Shown: positions 27,601 to 35,828 of the stretch, piece after piece | Position numbering within the stretch: position 1 is the stretch's first letter | Layout: every line of letters begins with the position of its first letter | Origin: CAWDPQ01 sp049642465 | Lineage (GTDB): Bacteria > Acidobacteriota > Vicinamibacteria > Vicinamibacterales > 2-12-FULL-66-21 | DNA: 64,000 nucleotides | Assembly: GCA_049642465.1 (NCBI GenBank) | Contig: JBAROV010000247.1 | Span: 36,294-100,293 of the forward strand | Direction of reading: 5' to 3' | Program-made: the position numbers and the translations under genes | Notes under the pieces: generated by a model | Seen by the model: the letters and a program-made list of their open reading frames with translations, nothing else | Told to the model about the DNA's origin: nothing | Database searches by the model: none

Positions 27601-27794
27601 ACCTCAATCTGGGAATTACAAAGCTCGTGCCGGTTGCCGACACTCGATTGCAGCTTCGATTCGAGATCTTCAACGTCCTCAATCGAGCCAATCTCGATCT
27701 GCCCGACGGCTTCCTCGGCTCGCCGACGTTCGGCAGGATCCTGTCGGCAGGTTCGCCGCGGCGGATGCAATTCGGGGTCAAGGCGTTCTTCTGA
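24657..27794 (+). CDS. Oar-like TonB-dependent receptor with carboxypeptidase regulatory-like domain
   Basis: 1045 residues. Signal peptide (about 1-26, ending ASAQ), an N-terminal CarboxypepD_reg-like beta sandwich (30-115: ATVRGVVIDQTDARLPDVRI), a plug region with DLPLDGRNFLELALLAPG and NGAREDFNNYILDGVYN, then a long beta-barrel ending in an aromatic residue (GVKAFF). This fits the outer-membrane Oar/'TonB-dependent receptor' class expanded in Acidobacteria. No TonB box is obvious. Substrate unknown; peptide or polysaccharide uptake is likely given the neighbouring peptidase and propellers. A TCTAAT hexamer stands six bases before the ATG, a weak hint of a leaderless start. Confidence 0.9.
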   Translation: MRTNTVQLAIRLILALLLAPSFASAQTPTATVRGVVIDQTDARLPDVRITITRDGTNEERRTVSDASGRFAMAELPSGGYTIQAERSGFSVFRQRVQLAVGSNVWIQAQLAVSASTVVTTGAGETRVPLIERSPAMTTLVDEQQVRDLPLDGRNFLELALLAPGTAPAPQGSASSVRGDFALTVNGAREDFNNYILDGVYNVDPKLGTPAVRPPVDAIAEFEVSTANYDASFGRNAGGQINVLTRSGANRAAATAYEFLRNGALDARNHFAPEGEPAPDYSRHQFGGSIGGPVVRNRTFFFGDYEGTRLREGITRVSNVPTAAERVGDFSQSAFGAPVDPFSRQPLPGGRVPPFFIHPVGAAIAGLYPLPNRNTPLANYVSSPTLRDDVDQFDVKVEHLFSNTSRAAARYSFSDRRLLEPFAGPAFAAIPGFGNDVDRRGQNLLFSLTHATSALVNDVRVGYNRVAIAVGPENPQIDNASVGLPSLATNPRDAGLSLITIAGYSPIGHEYNNPQKSAANTLQIADTATWARGAHLVKFGGEWYGVSQSAFRDVQARGFLTFVQQAFTGNALADLLLGLPVVTGGARLDNPQQLRARSWSVFAHDEWRASNALTVSAGLRYDYVAPPFDADNRANLYDIAQGTVVPVGSNGMPRGGYDPDRNNIAPRAGFSWALDRESRQVIRGGYGIYFNQGALATSEGLYFNPPYFNLNVNIASTTLTNPFPVNPGFFPQSATAYQRDLQTPWMEHWNLGFQRQLGRSRMFEVAYVGSRGHDLISARDANQPAPSTIRPNLRPNPLFADVTLIESRGSSRYNAMQIKFQQRSDVGLTALIAYTYGKSTDNASGFFTSAGDPNFPQDSMSPDAEEGRSSFDLRHRLSMGISYTLPFSGNVWLNDWQANVIVTINSGRPFTVALHPDIDQSNTGRSNLGFGNNDRPNVSGNASLPAGERSEDQWFNVAAFTMPAFGTFGNARRNMLEGPGYRNLNLGITKLVPVADTRLQLRFEIFNVLNRANLDLPDGFLGSPTFGRILSAGSPRRMQFGVKAFF

Positions 27795-27845
27795 CTTTCA
27801 CCCCGATGTGGCGAACCAACCGGTTTGGGATCTGGAAGTTGACGG

Positions 27846-29153
27846 TCATCGCTCGCCGATCGCGAACAGATGCCGCTCCCCCCGAATGTAGATCCGCCCG
27901 TTCGAAATGGCTGGCGATGAGTAGACCGGTTCAGCAACAGCGTTGGTCCGGACGATTTCGTGAGTGGGGCCAGCCTTGAGCATGAACGTGTCCCCCTCTT
28001 CGCTCGTCATCGCGATGAAACCGCCGAACGCGACCGGCGATCCCATGAAGCGCGCGGGCACCGGCACTCGGCCGCCTTCGTACTTCACCTCGCCGCTCCG
28101 CGGGTCGAGGCACGTGACAGTTCCGTTGTCGCTGAGCAGATAGAGATAGTCGCCGTAGAGAATGTTCGAGAGTACGTAGCCGGTACCCTTCGCGTATTCC
28201 CACGCCACTCGCTTGTCCTCCGCCACGGCGCCAGAGCGAAGCGCGATCACTCTCTTCGCTGGGTAACCTGCCGTCACGATCACCAGGCCGTGGCCGACGA
28301 GCGGCGTGTGGATCGCGTTGCTCTCCACACCCTTGGTCCGCCACAGTTCCTGACCCGACGCGGGATCGTAGGCAATGATCAACTCCGTGCCGTTGGTCAC
28401 GAGTTCGGTGCGACTGCCAGCCGCCATGAGGACAGGAGTTGCCCAGCTGATTTGCACGGGACGCTTCGTCCGCCATCGCTCCTTCCCCGTGCGCTTGTCG
28501 TAGGCGACGATCGACGAGTTGTCGCCGTTGTTCTCGTCGCGCTGCACGATGACCAGATCCTGGTAGAGCACAGGCGATGTGCCGGTCCCGAGACCGAGCG
28601 TGGGAAACTTCTCGATCGACTTCCACACCAGCGCGCCCGACATGTCGAAGGCATAAAGTCCTTCGGGACCGAAGTAGGCGAACACCCGCGTCCCATCCGT
28701 CGCGGGCGTCGGTCCGGCAAAACTGCTGCGGCGATGACGCGCGTCATGAACCCCGCCTTCGTATGCGGTGCGATCCCACAAGACCTTGCCGCTCCTGGCG
28801 TCCACCGCCAGCACTTTCAACGTATGTTTCCGGTCCCCGGCCACGCTGTCCGGGTGCACGAATGGTTTTCCGTCCATCACGTGTTCGACCGGCTTGGCGC
28901 CCGGTATGACTTCGCCTTCGATCGACGCCGTGACGAAAATGCGATCGCCCCAGACGACGGGAGAAGAGTGTCCTGGCGGCAGGCTCACCTTCCAGACAAC
29001 ATTCCGATCGGGCTGCCACTCCGTGGGAAGGCCCCTCTCACTCGAAATGCCCTGCCCCTGCGGCCCGCGCCATTGCGGCCAGTTCTCGGCGGCGCGGACC
29101 AGGTCGCCGGCGAGCAACAGGGAGCCGAACAACAGCGCGGACATTCGATACAT
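27846..29153 (-). CDS. Secreted PQQ-like beta-propeller protein (A)
   Basis: 435 residues. Signal peptide (1-21), then the family opening ENWPQWRGPQGQGIS and repeated propeller blades (W-x-x-x-L/V ... G-x-V-L-W; 'SPVVWGDRIFV', 'AYDKRTGKERWRTK', 'CLDPRSGEVKYEG'). It resembles quinoprotein and BamB propellers but lacks the vicinal Cys pair and catalytic Asp of PQQ alcohol dehydrogenases, so it is probably a scaffold or binding protein in the periplasm. The ATG at 29153 has GGGAG five bases upstream; the longer reading frame upstream is not supported. It converges with the TonB receptor after 51 bases. Confidence 0.85.
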   Translation of the reverse strand: MYRMSALLFGSLLLAGDLVRAAENWPQWRGPQGQGISSERGLPTEWQPDRNVVWKVSLPPGHSSPVVWGDRIFVTASIEGEVIPGAKPVEHVMDGKPFVHPDSVAGDRKHTLKVLAVDARSGKVLWDRTAYEGGVHDARHRRSSFAGPTPATDGTRVFAYFGPEGLYAFDMSGALVWKSIEKFPTLGLGTGTSPVLYQDLVIVQRDENNGDNSSIVAYDKRTGKERWRTKRPVQISWATPVLMAAGSRTELVTNGTELIIAYDPASGQELWRTKGVESNAIHTPLVGHGLVIVTAGYPAKRVIALRSGAVAEDKRVAWEYAKGTGYVLSNILYGDYLYLLSDNGTVTCLDPRSGEVKYEGGRVPVPARFMGSPVAFGGFIAMTSEEGDTFMLKAGPTHEIVRTNAVAEPVYSSPAISNGRIYIRGERHLFAIGER

Positions 29154-29440
29154 GGAAACTCCCGGAAACGGAGGATTCATTGCTACGGGTGTGGAAGCGA
29201 AATTATACGCAGCGACTCGCTTGGTTCCTGCCGAGACGGGACGACCTGCGTCTCGGCGGTCATGAGCAGCCCGGGTGCAGTGACAAGGCGCAGCGCCTGC
29301 GGCCCGCCCGGGCGGCCGGAGGGAAGCGCCGCGCGACGGCGCCCGCGAGGGCGAGCGAACGGGGGAGGGGCCCGCGAGCACTGAGAAATGCAGACGGCCC
29401 GCTCGAATGGCAAATGCACCTCGGAGCCGCGGAAGTAAGA
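29154..29440. other. GC-rich intergenic region with repeat-like segment
   Basis: The 331-bp space between two divergent propeller genes. Bases 29265-29385 are very G/C-rich with several local inverted repeats (for example GGCGCAGCGCC), and the words GCGCCTGCGGC and GAGCGAACGGGGGAGGGGCCC resemble 51014-51050 read on the minus strand. I see no coding frame with convincing features. Confidence 0.5.
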
Positions 29441-29470
29441 TTGAAAGCGGCCCGGAGGCCGACCTATTCT
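29441..29470 (+). promoter_or_regulatory. Sigma-70-like promoter of the propeller operon
   Basis: TTGAAA (29441-29446), an 18-bp spacer, and TATTCT (29465-29470), 14 bases before the ATG at 29485. It is among the best-formed -35/-10 pairs in the window and excludes the upstream ATG at 29407 as start. Confidence 0.55.
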
Positions 29471-29484
29471 TAAGAGACATTGCC

Positions 29485-31821
29485 ATGCTGATTTCCAACT
29501 CTACAGCTTCGTCGCGCGCACCCGCCTCAGTTGAAGCTCCGGCGGGCAAGCACCGGGCATTCGTCTGGGTTTCATTGGCGCTGATGGTCCTCGCGCTCAC
29601 CATCCCGGCCGACGCGATTCTGAGCGAAACGGACTGGCCCGAGTGGCGCGGTCCTGATCGCACAGGGGTATCGAAGGCGACAGGATTGCCATCTTCGTGG
29701 TCACTGGACGGCGACAACCTCGCGTGGAAGGCGCCATACGGAGGAAGGTCCGCGCCGGTTGTGTTTGGCAATCGACTTTACCTGCAGAACACGTCGGGCG
29801 CTGGCGCGGCCATGCAGGAACGTCTGATGTGCTTGAACGCCGATACGGGCGACCTGCTGTGGGAACGCAAATACAACCTCTTCACGAGCGACGTTCCCCC
29901 CCATCGCATCGCCTGGGCGTCACCCGCCGTGGATCCCGAGACCGGTAATGTCTTCGCGTTCAGCGGCAACGGTCTCCTGATGGCTTTCTCCCCTGCCGGC
30001 AAGCTGCTCTGGGAGCGGTCCCTCGCGGAAGAATTCGGGATGTGGACGACGCACGGAGGCCGCGTGTCGTCTCCGGTTGTCGACGGCCATCAACTGATCG
30101 TCAGCGGTTTGACTTTTCTCTGGGGCCAGCACGCCGGCGGCGCGCACCGATTCGTCTCATTCGACAAGTCCACGGGGCAGGCAATCTGGCTGAGCGCTCC
30201 TGAAGGCCGACCGACTGACACCATCTATGCGAATCCTTTCATCGCCGACGTCGATGGCACGCGCATGTTCTTTACCGGTGGCAGCGACGGCGCGATGCAC
30301 GGTCTCAAGGTCGCGACGGGTGAGAGCGTATGGAACTGGCTCGTCAGCAAGCGCGGCTTGAACACAGCTGCCCTGGTGCTCGGCCCCGACCTCATCGTCA
30401 GCCATAGCGAAGAGAACGTCGACACCAACGAGATGGGCATGCTCGCGGCGGTGCCCGCCAACTCGAAGGGCATGTTGACCGACAAGGCTGCCCGCTGGCT
30501 GATTCGCGGGGTACAGGCCGGGTATGCGTCGCCTGTCAGTGACGGCGAACGGATTTATGTCCTCGACAACGGCGGGGTTCTGCTCGCATTTGATGCGAAA
30601 ACGGGCAAACAGGCCTGGCACCAGACGCTTGGGACGATCGCCAAGGCGTCGCCGGTGCTCGCCGACGGAAAACTCTATATTGGGACGGAGAACACGGGAG
30701 ACGCGGGCGGGAAGTTCTTCATCGTTCGGCCCCACGCTGATCGGGCAGAGATTCTCGATCAGGATTGGCTTGGGACGCCGCAGAAGTCGGAACAGATCAT
30801 CGCGTCGCCGATCGTGGCGCGCGGACGCCTTTACGTCACCTCGATGGATGCGATCTACGCCATCGGACCAAAAGGCGCGCCGACTTCTACGCGCGCGACT
30901 GGATCGAATGGATCGTCTACAGCGGCAACGACCGGCGCGGCGGGGCCTCCCACGACGCTGCTCGTGACACCGACTGAATTGATCGTCAAGCCCGGCCAGC
31001 CGATGGCGTTTTCAGTCAAGGCTTTCGACGCGAACGGCAAGCCGATGTCGAACGCGGGCGCGGCAACGTGGACGCTCGAGGGACTGAAGGGGACGCTCGA
31101 CAACGGCCGCTTCACGCCGGATGCCTCTGCTGGCGCGCAGGCAGGGACCGTGAAAGCCACTATGGGCTCGTTGTCGGGCGCTAGCCGCATTCGGGTGATC
31201 CCCGACTTGCCGTGGACCTTCGATTTCGAAGGCTCGGGTGACGCCCCGCCGGCGCATTGGGTCAATGCGACCGGCAAGTTCACGGTCAGAGCAGTGGAAG
31301 GAAATCGTGTACTCGTCAAGCTGGCCGAGAATCCGTTCGCGTTCGCGAAGCGCACGCGTCCCTTCTTCGGTCCGCCGGATTTGAGTAACTACACGATCGA
31401 AGCCGATGTGCGTTCTCAGGAGAAACGCCGTCAGATTGCGGATGTCGGCATCGTCGCGCAACGCTACGAGATGGTGCTCTTCGGCAACCATCAGCGTCTC
31501 GAGCTGCAGCCGTGGCAGCCGGAAACCCAGCGAACGCAGCGCGTAGACTATAAGTGGAAGCCGGACACGTGGTACGTCATGAAACTCGAGGTCCAGACGC
31601 TTGCCAAAGGACAGGTCCGCGCGCGCGGAAAGGTGTGGCCGAAGGGTGAACCGGAGCCGGCGAAGTGGACGCTCGAACGCATCGATCCCATCGGGAGCGT
31701 GAAAGGCAGTCCCGGAATCTACGCCGATGCGATGAACTCGCAGGCGAAAAACCCGGACGGCAGCGGCGGTGGATCGGAGATTTATTACGACAACATCAAG
31801 GTGTATCGGAATAAGAACTGA
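29485..31821 (+). CDS. Secreted PQQ-like beta-propeller with Ig-like and lectin-like C-terminus (B)
   Basis: 778 residues. Signal anchor or signal peptide at about 25-45, then TDWPEWRGPDRTGVS and an eight-bladed PQQ-like propeller (50-470). A Gly/Thr/Ala-rich linker is followed by an Ig-like module (about 495-575, LLVTPTELIVKPGQPMAFSV). The end (about 580-778) resembles the concanavalin-like fold of DUF1080 / laminin-G proteins (FDFEG, YEMVLFGNHQRLELQPW, YYDNIKVYRNK), which suggests carbohydrate or glycan binding. First gene of a three-gene propeller operon. A 12-bp AAGAGACATTGC leader holds a weak ribosome binding site. Confidence 0.85.
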   Translation: MLISNSTASSRAPASVEAPAGKHRAFVWVSLALMVLALTIPADAILSETDWPEWRGPDRTGVSKATGLPSSWSLDGDNLAWKAPYGGRSAPVVFGNRLYLQNTSGAGAAMQERLMCLNADTGDLLWERKYNLFTSDVPPHRIAWASPAVDPETGNVFAFSGNGLLMAFSPAGKLLWERSLAEEFGMWTTHGGRVSSPVVDGHQLIVSGLTFLWGQHAGGAHRFVSFDKSTGQAIWLSAPEGRPTDTIYANPFIADVDGTRMFFTGGSDGAMHGLKVATGESVWNWLVSKRGLNTAALVLGPDLIVSHSEENVDTNEMGMLAAVPANSKGMLTDKAARWLIRGVQAGYASPVSDGERIYVLDNGGVLLAFDAKTGKQAWHQTLGTIAKASPVLADGKLYIGTENTGDAGGKFFIVRPHADRAEILDQDWLGTPQKSEQIIASPIVARGRLYVTSMDAIYAIGPKGAPTSTRATGSNGSSTAATTGAAGPPTTLLVTPTELIVKPGQPMAFSVKAFDANGKPMSNAGAATWTLEGLKGTLDNGRFTPDASAGAQAGTVKATMGSLSGASRIRVIPDLPWTFDFEGSGDAPPAHWVNATGKFTVRAVEGNRVLVKLAENPFAFAKRTRPFFGPPDLSNYTIEADVRSQEKRRQIADVGIVAQRYEMVLFGNHQRLELQPWQPETQRTQRVDYKWKPDTWYVMKLEVQTLAKGQVRARGKVWPKGEPEPAKWTLERIDPIGSVKGSPGIYADAMNSQAKNPDGSGGGSEIYYDNIKVYRNKN

Positions 31822-31832
31822 GATCGGGAGCC

Positions 31833-33260
31833 ATGAAAAACACTTTGTCTACGCTACTTCTCTCCGCGGCGGCGGGATCGATCGTCCTCCTGGCGTCTGA
31901 TCCTGGCAACAGCGACTGGCCGATGTGGGGTGGCACGCCCGATCGCAACATGGTCTCAACCATGAAGGGACTGCCGACCAACTGGGACGTCAAGACCAAG
32001 AAGAACGTCAAGTGGGTGGCCGAGCTTGGGTCGCAGACCTACGGCAACCCGGTTGTCGCAGGTGGAATGGTCTTCGTCGGCACGAATAACGAAGCGCCCA
32101 GAGATCCGAACGTCAAGGGAGACAAGGGCATCCTGATGGCGTTTCGCGAGACGGACGGCGAGTTCATGTGGCAGGCGGTGCACGACAAGCTTGCCGCCGG
32201 TCGCGCGAACGACTGGCCGTATCAGGGCGTATGTTCCAGCCCGCTCGTGGAAAACGGCGTTGTCTATTACGTCTCGAACCGCGGCGAGCTGATGGCGGTA
32301 GACGTGCAAGGCTTCAGGGACAAGGAAAACGACGGCCTGGTCAAGAACGAAAAGCTGACGCGCGATGTCGATGCCGACATCATCTGGCGCTTCGACATGA
32401 TGGAGGAACTCGGCGTTCAACAACACAACATGGCGAATTCATCGCCGGTCGTGTTCGAGAACCTGATCTTCGTCAGCACATCCAATGGGCAGGACGAAAG
32501 CCACGTGAACGTGCCGTCGCCGAGAGCGCCGGCCATCATCGCGGTTGACAAGACCACGGGAAAACTCGCGTGGGAAGACAATCCGGTGGGCGAGAAGATT
32601 CTGCACGGACAGTGGTCGTCTCCGGCGGTGGGCCGTATTGGTGACACGGTGCAGGTCGTCGTCGGACAAGGCGACGGCTGGGTGCGGGGCTACGAGGCCA
32701 AGACTGGCAAGCGGTTGTGGGAGTTCGATCTCAACCCGAAAGACTCGGTCTGGCCGAAAACCCGCAATGAAGTGATCAGTACCCCGGTGATCTACGAGAA
32801 CGTCGTCTACATCGCGAACGGACAGGATCCCGAACACGGCGAAGGTATCGGTCATCTCTACGCGATCGACGCCACGAAGCGCGGAGACATCACGAAAGCC
32901 GGGCAAATCTGGCACTACGACAAGATCCGCCGATCGATATCCACCGGCGCCCTGCACAACGGCATCCTCTTCTACTCGGATTTCAGCGGATTTCTCCACG
33001 CCCTCGACGCGAAGACGGGAAAGCCGTTCTGGACGCATGACATGTTTGCAGCCATCTGGGGGTCGCCGATGGTGATCGACGGCAAGGTGTATCTCGGCGA
33101 CGAGGATGGCGACGTGACGATACTCAATGCCGACAAGGCCATGAAGGTCATCACCGAGAACAACATGGGCAGCTCGGTCTACTCGACCGTGGTCCCAGCG
33201 AATGGTGCGCTGTTCATCACGAACCGCAACCAGTTGTTCGCACTGGCCGAACCCAAATAG
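31833..33260 (+). CDS. Secreted PQQ-like beta-propeller protein (C)
   Basis: 475 residues. Signal peptide (1-22), opening SDWPMWGGTPDRNMVS, then regular propeller blades (GNPVVAGGMVFVGT, SSPLVENGVVYYVSNRG, AIDATKRGD, GSPMVIDGKVYLGDEDG). It is closest in layout to quinoprotein dehydrogenase-like proteins without cofactor residues. GGGAG precedes the ATG by two bases, and it starts 11 bases after gene B. The third gene starts on the very next base after its stop codon, so translation is tightly coupled. The substrate is unknown. Confidence 0.87.
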   Translation: MKNTLSTLLLSAAAGSIVLLASDPGNSDWPMWGGTPDRNMVSTMKGLPTNWDVKTKKNVKWVAELGSQTYGNPVVAGGMVFVGTNNEAPRDPNVKGDKGILMAFRETDGEFMWQAVHDKLAAGRANDWPYQGVCSSPLVENGVVYYVSNRGELMAVDVQGFRDKENDGLVKNEKLTRDVDADIIWRFDMMEELGVQQHNMANSSPVVFENLIFVSTSNGQDESHVNVPSPRAPAIIAVDKTTGKLAWEDNPVGEKILHGQWSSPAVGRIGDTVQVVVGQGDGWVRGYEAKTGKRLWEFDLNPKDSVWPKTRNEVISTPVIYENVVYIANGQDPEHGEGIGHLYAIDATKRGDITKAGQIWHYDKIRRSISTGALHNGILFYSDFSGFLHALDAKTGKPFWTHDMFAAIWGSPMVIDGKVYLGDEDGDVTILNADKAMKVITENNMGSSVYSTVVPANGALFITNRNQLFALAEPK

Positions 33261-34403
33261 ATGCGACCGAGTGTTGCAAGGGCGAGGCTCTCTCCAGTCC
33301 TGATCGGTTGCGCGCTGCTCGCGGGTCCCGAATCGCTGGCTCAGGCTCCCTTCGCGGCGCCCGCCGATCGGTGGCCGCAGTTTCGCGGCACGCCGGCGCT
33401 TCACGGTGCCTCGGCGGCGATACTGCCGGCGACGTTGAAGCTGCTCTGGACCTACGAAGCCGGCGATGCGATCGAGTCCTCGGCCGCGATTGCCGACGGC
33501 GTTGTCTTCGTCGGCTCACAGACCGGCGAGCTGCACGCCGTCAATCTGTCTGACGGTTCACCAAAGTGGAAATATAAAGCGTCCGAAGACGGCATCGGCG
33601 AGTCGTCTCCAGCCGTCGCGAACGGCACCGTCTACATCGGCGACCTTGCGGGCGTGTTGCACGCGGTCGATGCCGGAAGCGGAAAGGCGGTCTGGACGTT
33701 CAAGACCGGCACGGAAATCAAGTCGTCTCCCGTGGTGAGCGGAGACAAGGTGCTCATCGGGTCCTACGACGCGTATTTGTACGCGGTCGCCACAAAGGAT
33801 GGCAGCCTGGCCTGGAAGGTCAGAACGAACGGGTACGTGCATGGCACACCGGCCGTGGTGGATGGCGTGGCGTACGTCGCGGGTTGCGACGAAATCCTTC
33901 GAGCCATCCGTGTCAGCGACGGCAAGGAACTCTTCACGATCTCGTCTGGCGCCTACACCGGCGCATCCCCGGCGATTCTCGACGGCCGCGCCTACTACGG
34001 CACCTACGACAACGAAGTCCTGGCCGTCGATCTCAAAACACACAGAGTCGTCTGGCGCTACAAGGATCTTCAGCGCCACTTTCCGTTTTACTCTTCCGCC
34101 GCACTGGCCGATGGCCGCGTGATCGTCGGCGGCCGCGACAAGATGATCCACGCCATCGACAGAAAAACGGGAAAGCGGGCATGGGCGTTCACGACACGCG
34201 CGCGCGTTGATTCATCCCCGGCCGTGGCCGGCGGGCGCGTCTACGTTGGCGGAAATGACGGAAAACTCTACGTGCTCGATGCCGCGTCGGGAAAGAGCGT
34301 GTTTGAATTCGAAGCGGGCGGGCCGCTCTCGGCATCTCCGGCCCTTGCGTCCGGACGACTCGTCATCGGCTCGCAGGACGGGAAGTTATTCTGTCTTGGA
34401 TAG
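33261..34403 (+). CDS. Secreted BamB-like/PQQ-like beta-propeller protein (D)
   Basis: 380 residues. Signal peptide (about 1-28, ending SLAQ), WPQFRGTPALHG, then seven or eight very regular blades with 'SSPAVANGTVYIGD', 'HAVDAGSGKAVWTF', 'SSPAVAGGRVYVGGNDGKLY'. The regularity resembles BamB and PQQ enzyme repeats. The ATG follows the TAG of gene C directly, so the ribosome can restart without leaving. A compact hairpin with a T tract begins at its own stop codon. A role as an outer-membrane assembly factor is possible, but the context is three paralogues in one operon. Confidence 0.87.
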   Translation: MRPSVARARLSPVLIGCALLAGPESLAQAPFAAPADRWPQFRGTPALHGASAAILPATLKLLWTYEAGDAIESSAAIADGVVFVGSQTGELHAVNLSDGSPKWKYKASEDGIGESSPAVANGTVYIGDLAGVLHAVDAGSGKAVWTFKTGTEIKSSPVVSGDKVLIGSYDAYLYAVATKDGSLAWKVRTNGYVHGTPAVVDGVAYVAGCDEILRAIRVSDGKELFTISSGAYTGASPAILDGRAYYGTYDNEVLAVDLKTHRVVWRYKDLQRHFPFYSSAALADGRVIVGGRDKMIHAIDRKTGKRAWAFTTRARVDSSPAVAGGRVYVGGNDGKLYVLDAASGKSVFEFEAGGPLSASPALASGRLVIGSQDGKLFCLG

Positions 34404-34420
34404 GGTTCAGAACCCTTTTC
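34402..34420 (+). terminator. Intrinsic terminator of the propeller operon
   Basis: AGGGTT-CAG-AACCCT followed by TTTC forms a six-base-pair stem with a three-base loop, starting inside the TAG stop codon of gene D and ending at the stop of the convergent MFS gene. The same GGGTTCAGAA word is repeated at 36971-37049. Confidence 0.55.
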
Positions 34421-35801
34421 ACCCCAGCTCTTCTTCGGCCCTGGGTTCCGGCAGCCAGAAACTCGCGATGAATCCCACCAAATACACCGAGAACCCCACC
34501 GCCCCGGCAACCATCGCGACTTTCGTCGGGGCGTAGGCACGATTGCTGGTGACGGCGAGCGTGGCGGTCAGCCACGCGAATGACGTTCCGATCAAGCGCC
34601 CGCCGATGTTCGCCGCAAAGCTTTCCCCGGTTCCGCGCAAGTGTACCGGATACGCACGCGGGAGATAGTTGCCCCAGAAACTGAACTGCGCGACGGTGAC
34701 GAGACCCGCAACGAAGATGCCGACGTACAGCGCCGACAGACTCGACACGGCAGCCCACCAGAATACGAGCGGCATCACGATCAGCCCTGGAATCTGAAAC
34801 ACCCGCACGAGCCGTCGGCGGCTGACGACGACGACGGCAAGAACGGCGAGCAGCACTCGACCGGCAAGCCCGCCGACTTCCTGAACCTTCGTGACGTCTG
34901 AGGCGACGCGCTGTTCGATAGCGCGTGCTTCGGGCACCGGACGTCCCTGTACCATCGTGTGCACTTCGGGGAGCCCGGGCACAATCTGCGGCACCTGCTG
35001 GATTGCACCGAACGCTGCGCCGTACGCCATGGCAAACATCACGGTCGTCACGATCGTCGTCCTCCGCAACGCCGGCGCAAAGAGGGCGGCGATTGAGGGG
35101 CGCTTCAACGTGCCGGCCAGCTTCTTCTGCTGCCAGATCGGCGATTCCGGAAGGAAGGGTCGAATGATGATCAGTGGGATCGCGGGGATGACCCCGGACA
35201 TTAACGTGTACCGCCACGGCGCGTGCGGATTCTGCGCCACGATGCCGAACGCCGCGATGGCGGGAAGGCTTGCCGCGAATGAAACCGCCAAACCGTTGGC
35301 GGTCGCCACCAGGAGACCGCCCACCGAGGAGAACGCCTGCGTGTAGCCGAGCACTTTCTCGCGCCGTTTGGGTTCCGGGAAAAGCTCCGCGAGCCACGCG
35401 ACCGCCGCGACGAATTCGACGCATACGCCGACGAACACAAAACAGCGCAGCACGAGCAGCATCTCGACGGACGTTGAAAAGCCGGACAGAAAGGCGGCCA
35501 ACGCGTAGATGAGGATGCTGTAAGTCAGAATGCGGCGGCGTCCAAAGCGATCCGTCAGATACCCGCCCAGCAAGCCAAAAATGCCGCCCGCAAACGCCGG
35601 GATGTAGAACAGCCGGCCAACCCACATCTGAAACTCGGGCGACCCGGGCACCGCGCCCGTCAGTTCGAGCAGCGCCGGCCGGACGATGAGCGGCAGCATC
35701 AGGATTTCGTAGATGTCGAATGCGAAGCCGATCGCGGCAATCGCGCAAATCAGCCACTGGATGAACGTCAACCCTCGAGTGGCAGTCGAAGTCGTCGGCA
35801 T
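34419..35801 (-). CDS. MFS transporter (sugar/aromatic acid porter type)
   Basis: 460 residues with 12 predicted transmembrane helices. The motif GGYLTDRFGRRRILT (loop 2-3) and PESPIWQQ before the central loop place it in the sugar porter / aromatic acid:H+ symporter part of the major facilitator superfamily. The substrate is not determined. The central loop (about 255-320) is long and carries an insertion (VHTMVQGRPVPEARAIEQR). The start ATG is only 27 bases from the divergent alcohol dehydrogenase ATG, so the two share one regulatory site. The reading frame continues upstream over the dehydrogenase, but that part is antisense. Confidence 0.85.
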   Translation of the reverse strand: MPTTSTATRGLTFIQWLICAIAAIGFAFDIYEILMLPLIVRPALLELTGAVPGSPEFQMWVGRLFYIPAFAGGIFGLLGGYLTDRFGRRRILTYSILIYALAAFLSGFSTSVEMLLVLRCFVFVGVCVEFVAAVAWLAELFPEPKRREKVLGYTQAFSSVGGLLVATANGLAVSFAASLPAIAAFGIVAQNPHAPWRYTLMSGVIPAIPLIIIRPFLPESPIWQQKKLAGTLKRPSIAALFAPALRRTTIVTTVMFAMAYGAAFGAIQQVPQIVPGLPEVHTMVQGRPVPEARAIEQRVASDVTKVQEVGGLAGRVLLAVLAVVVVSRRRLVRVFQIPGLIVMPLVFWWAAVSSLSALYVGIFVAGLVTVAQFSFWGNYLPRAYPVHLRGTGESFAANIGGRLIGTSFAWLTATLAVTSNRAYAPTKVAMVAGAVGFSVYLVGFIASFWLPEPRAEEELG

Positions 35802-35828
35802 GGTGTGGGTGATAAAGTTTACTGCACG

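Noticed and set aside
29265..29385. A structured RNA gene in the GC-rich gap
   Set aside because: Many small hairpins form at this GC content, no known RNA family is recognised, and part of the segment resembles other intergenic repeat blocks.
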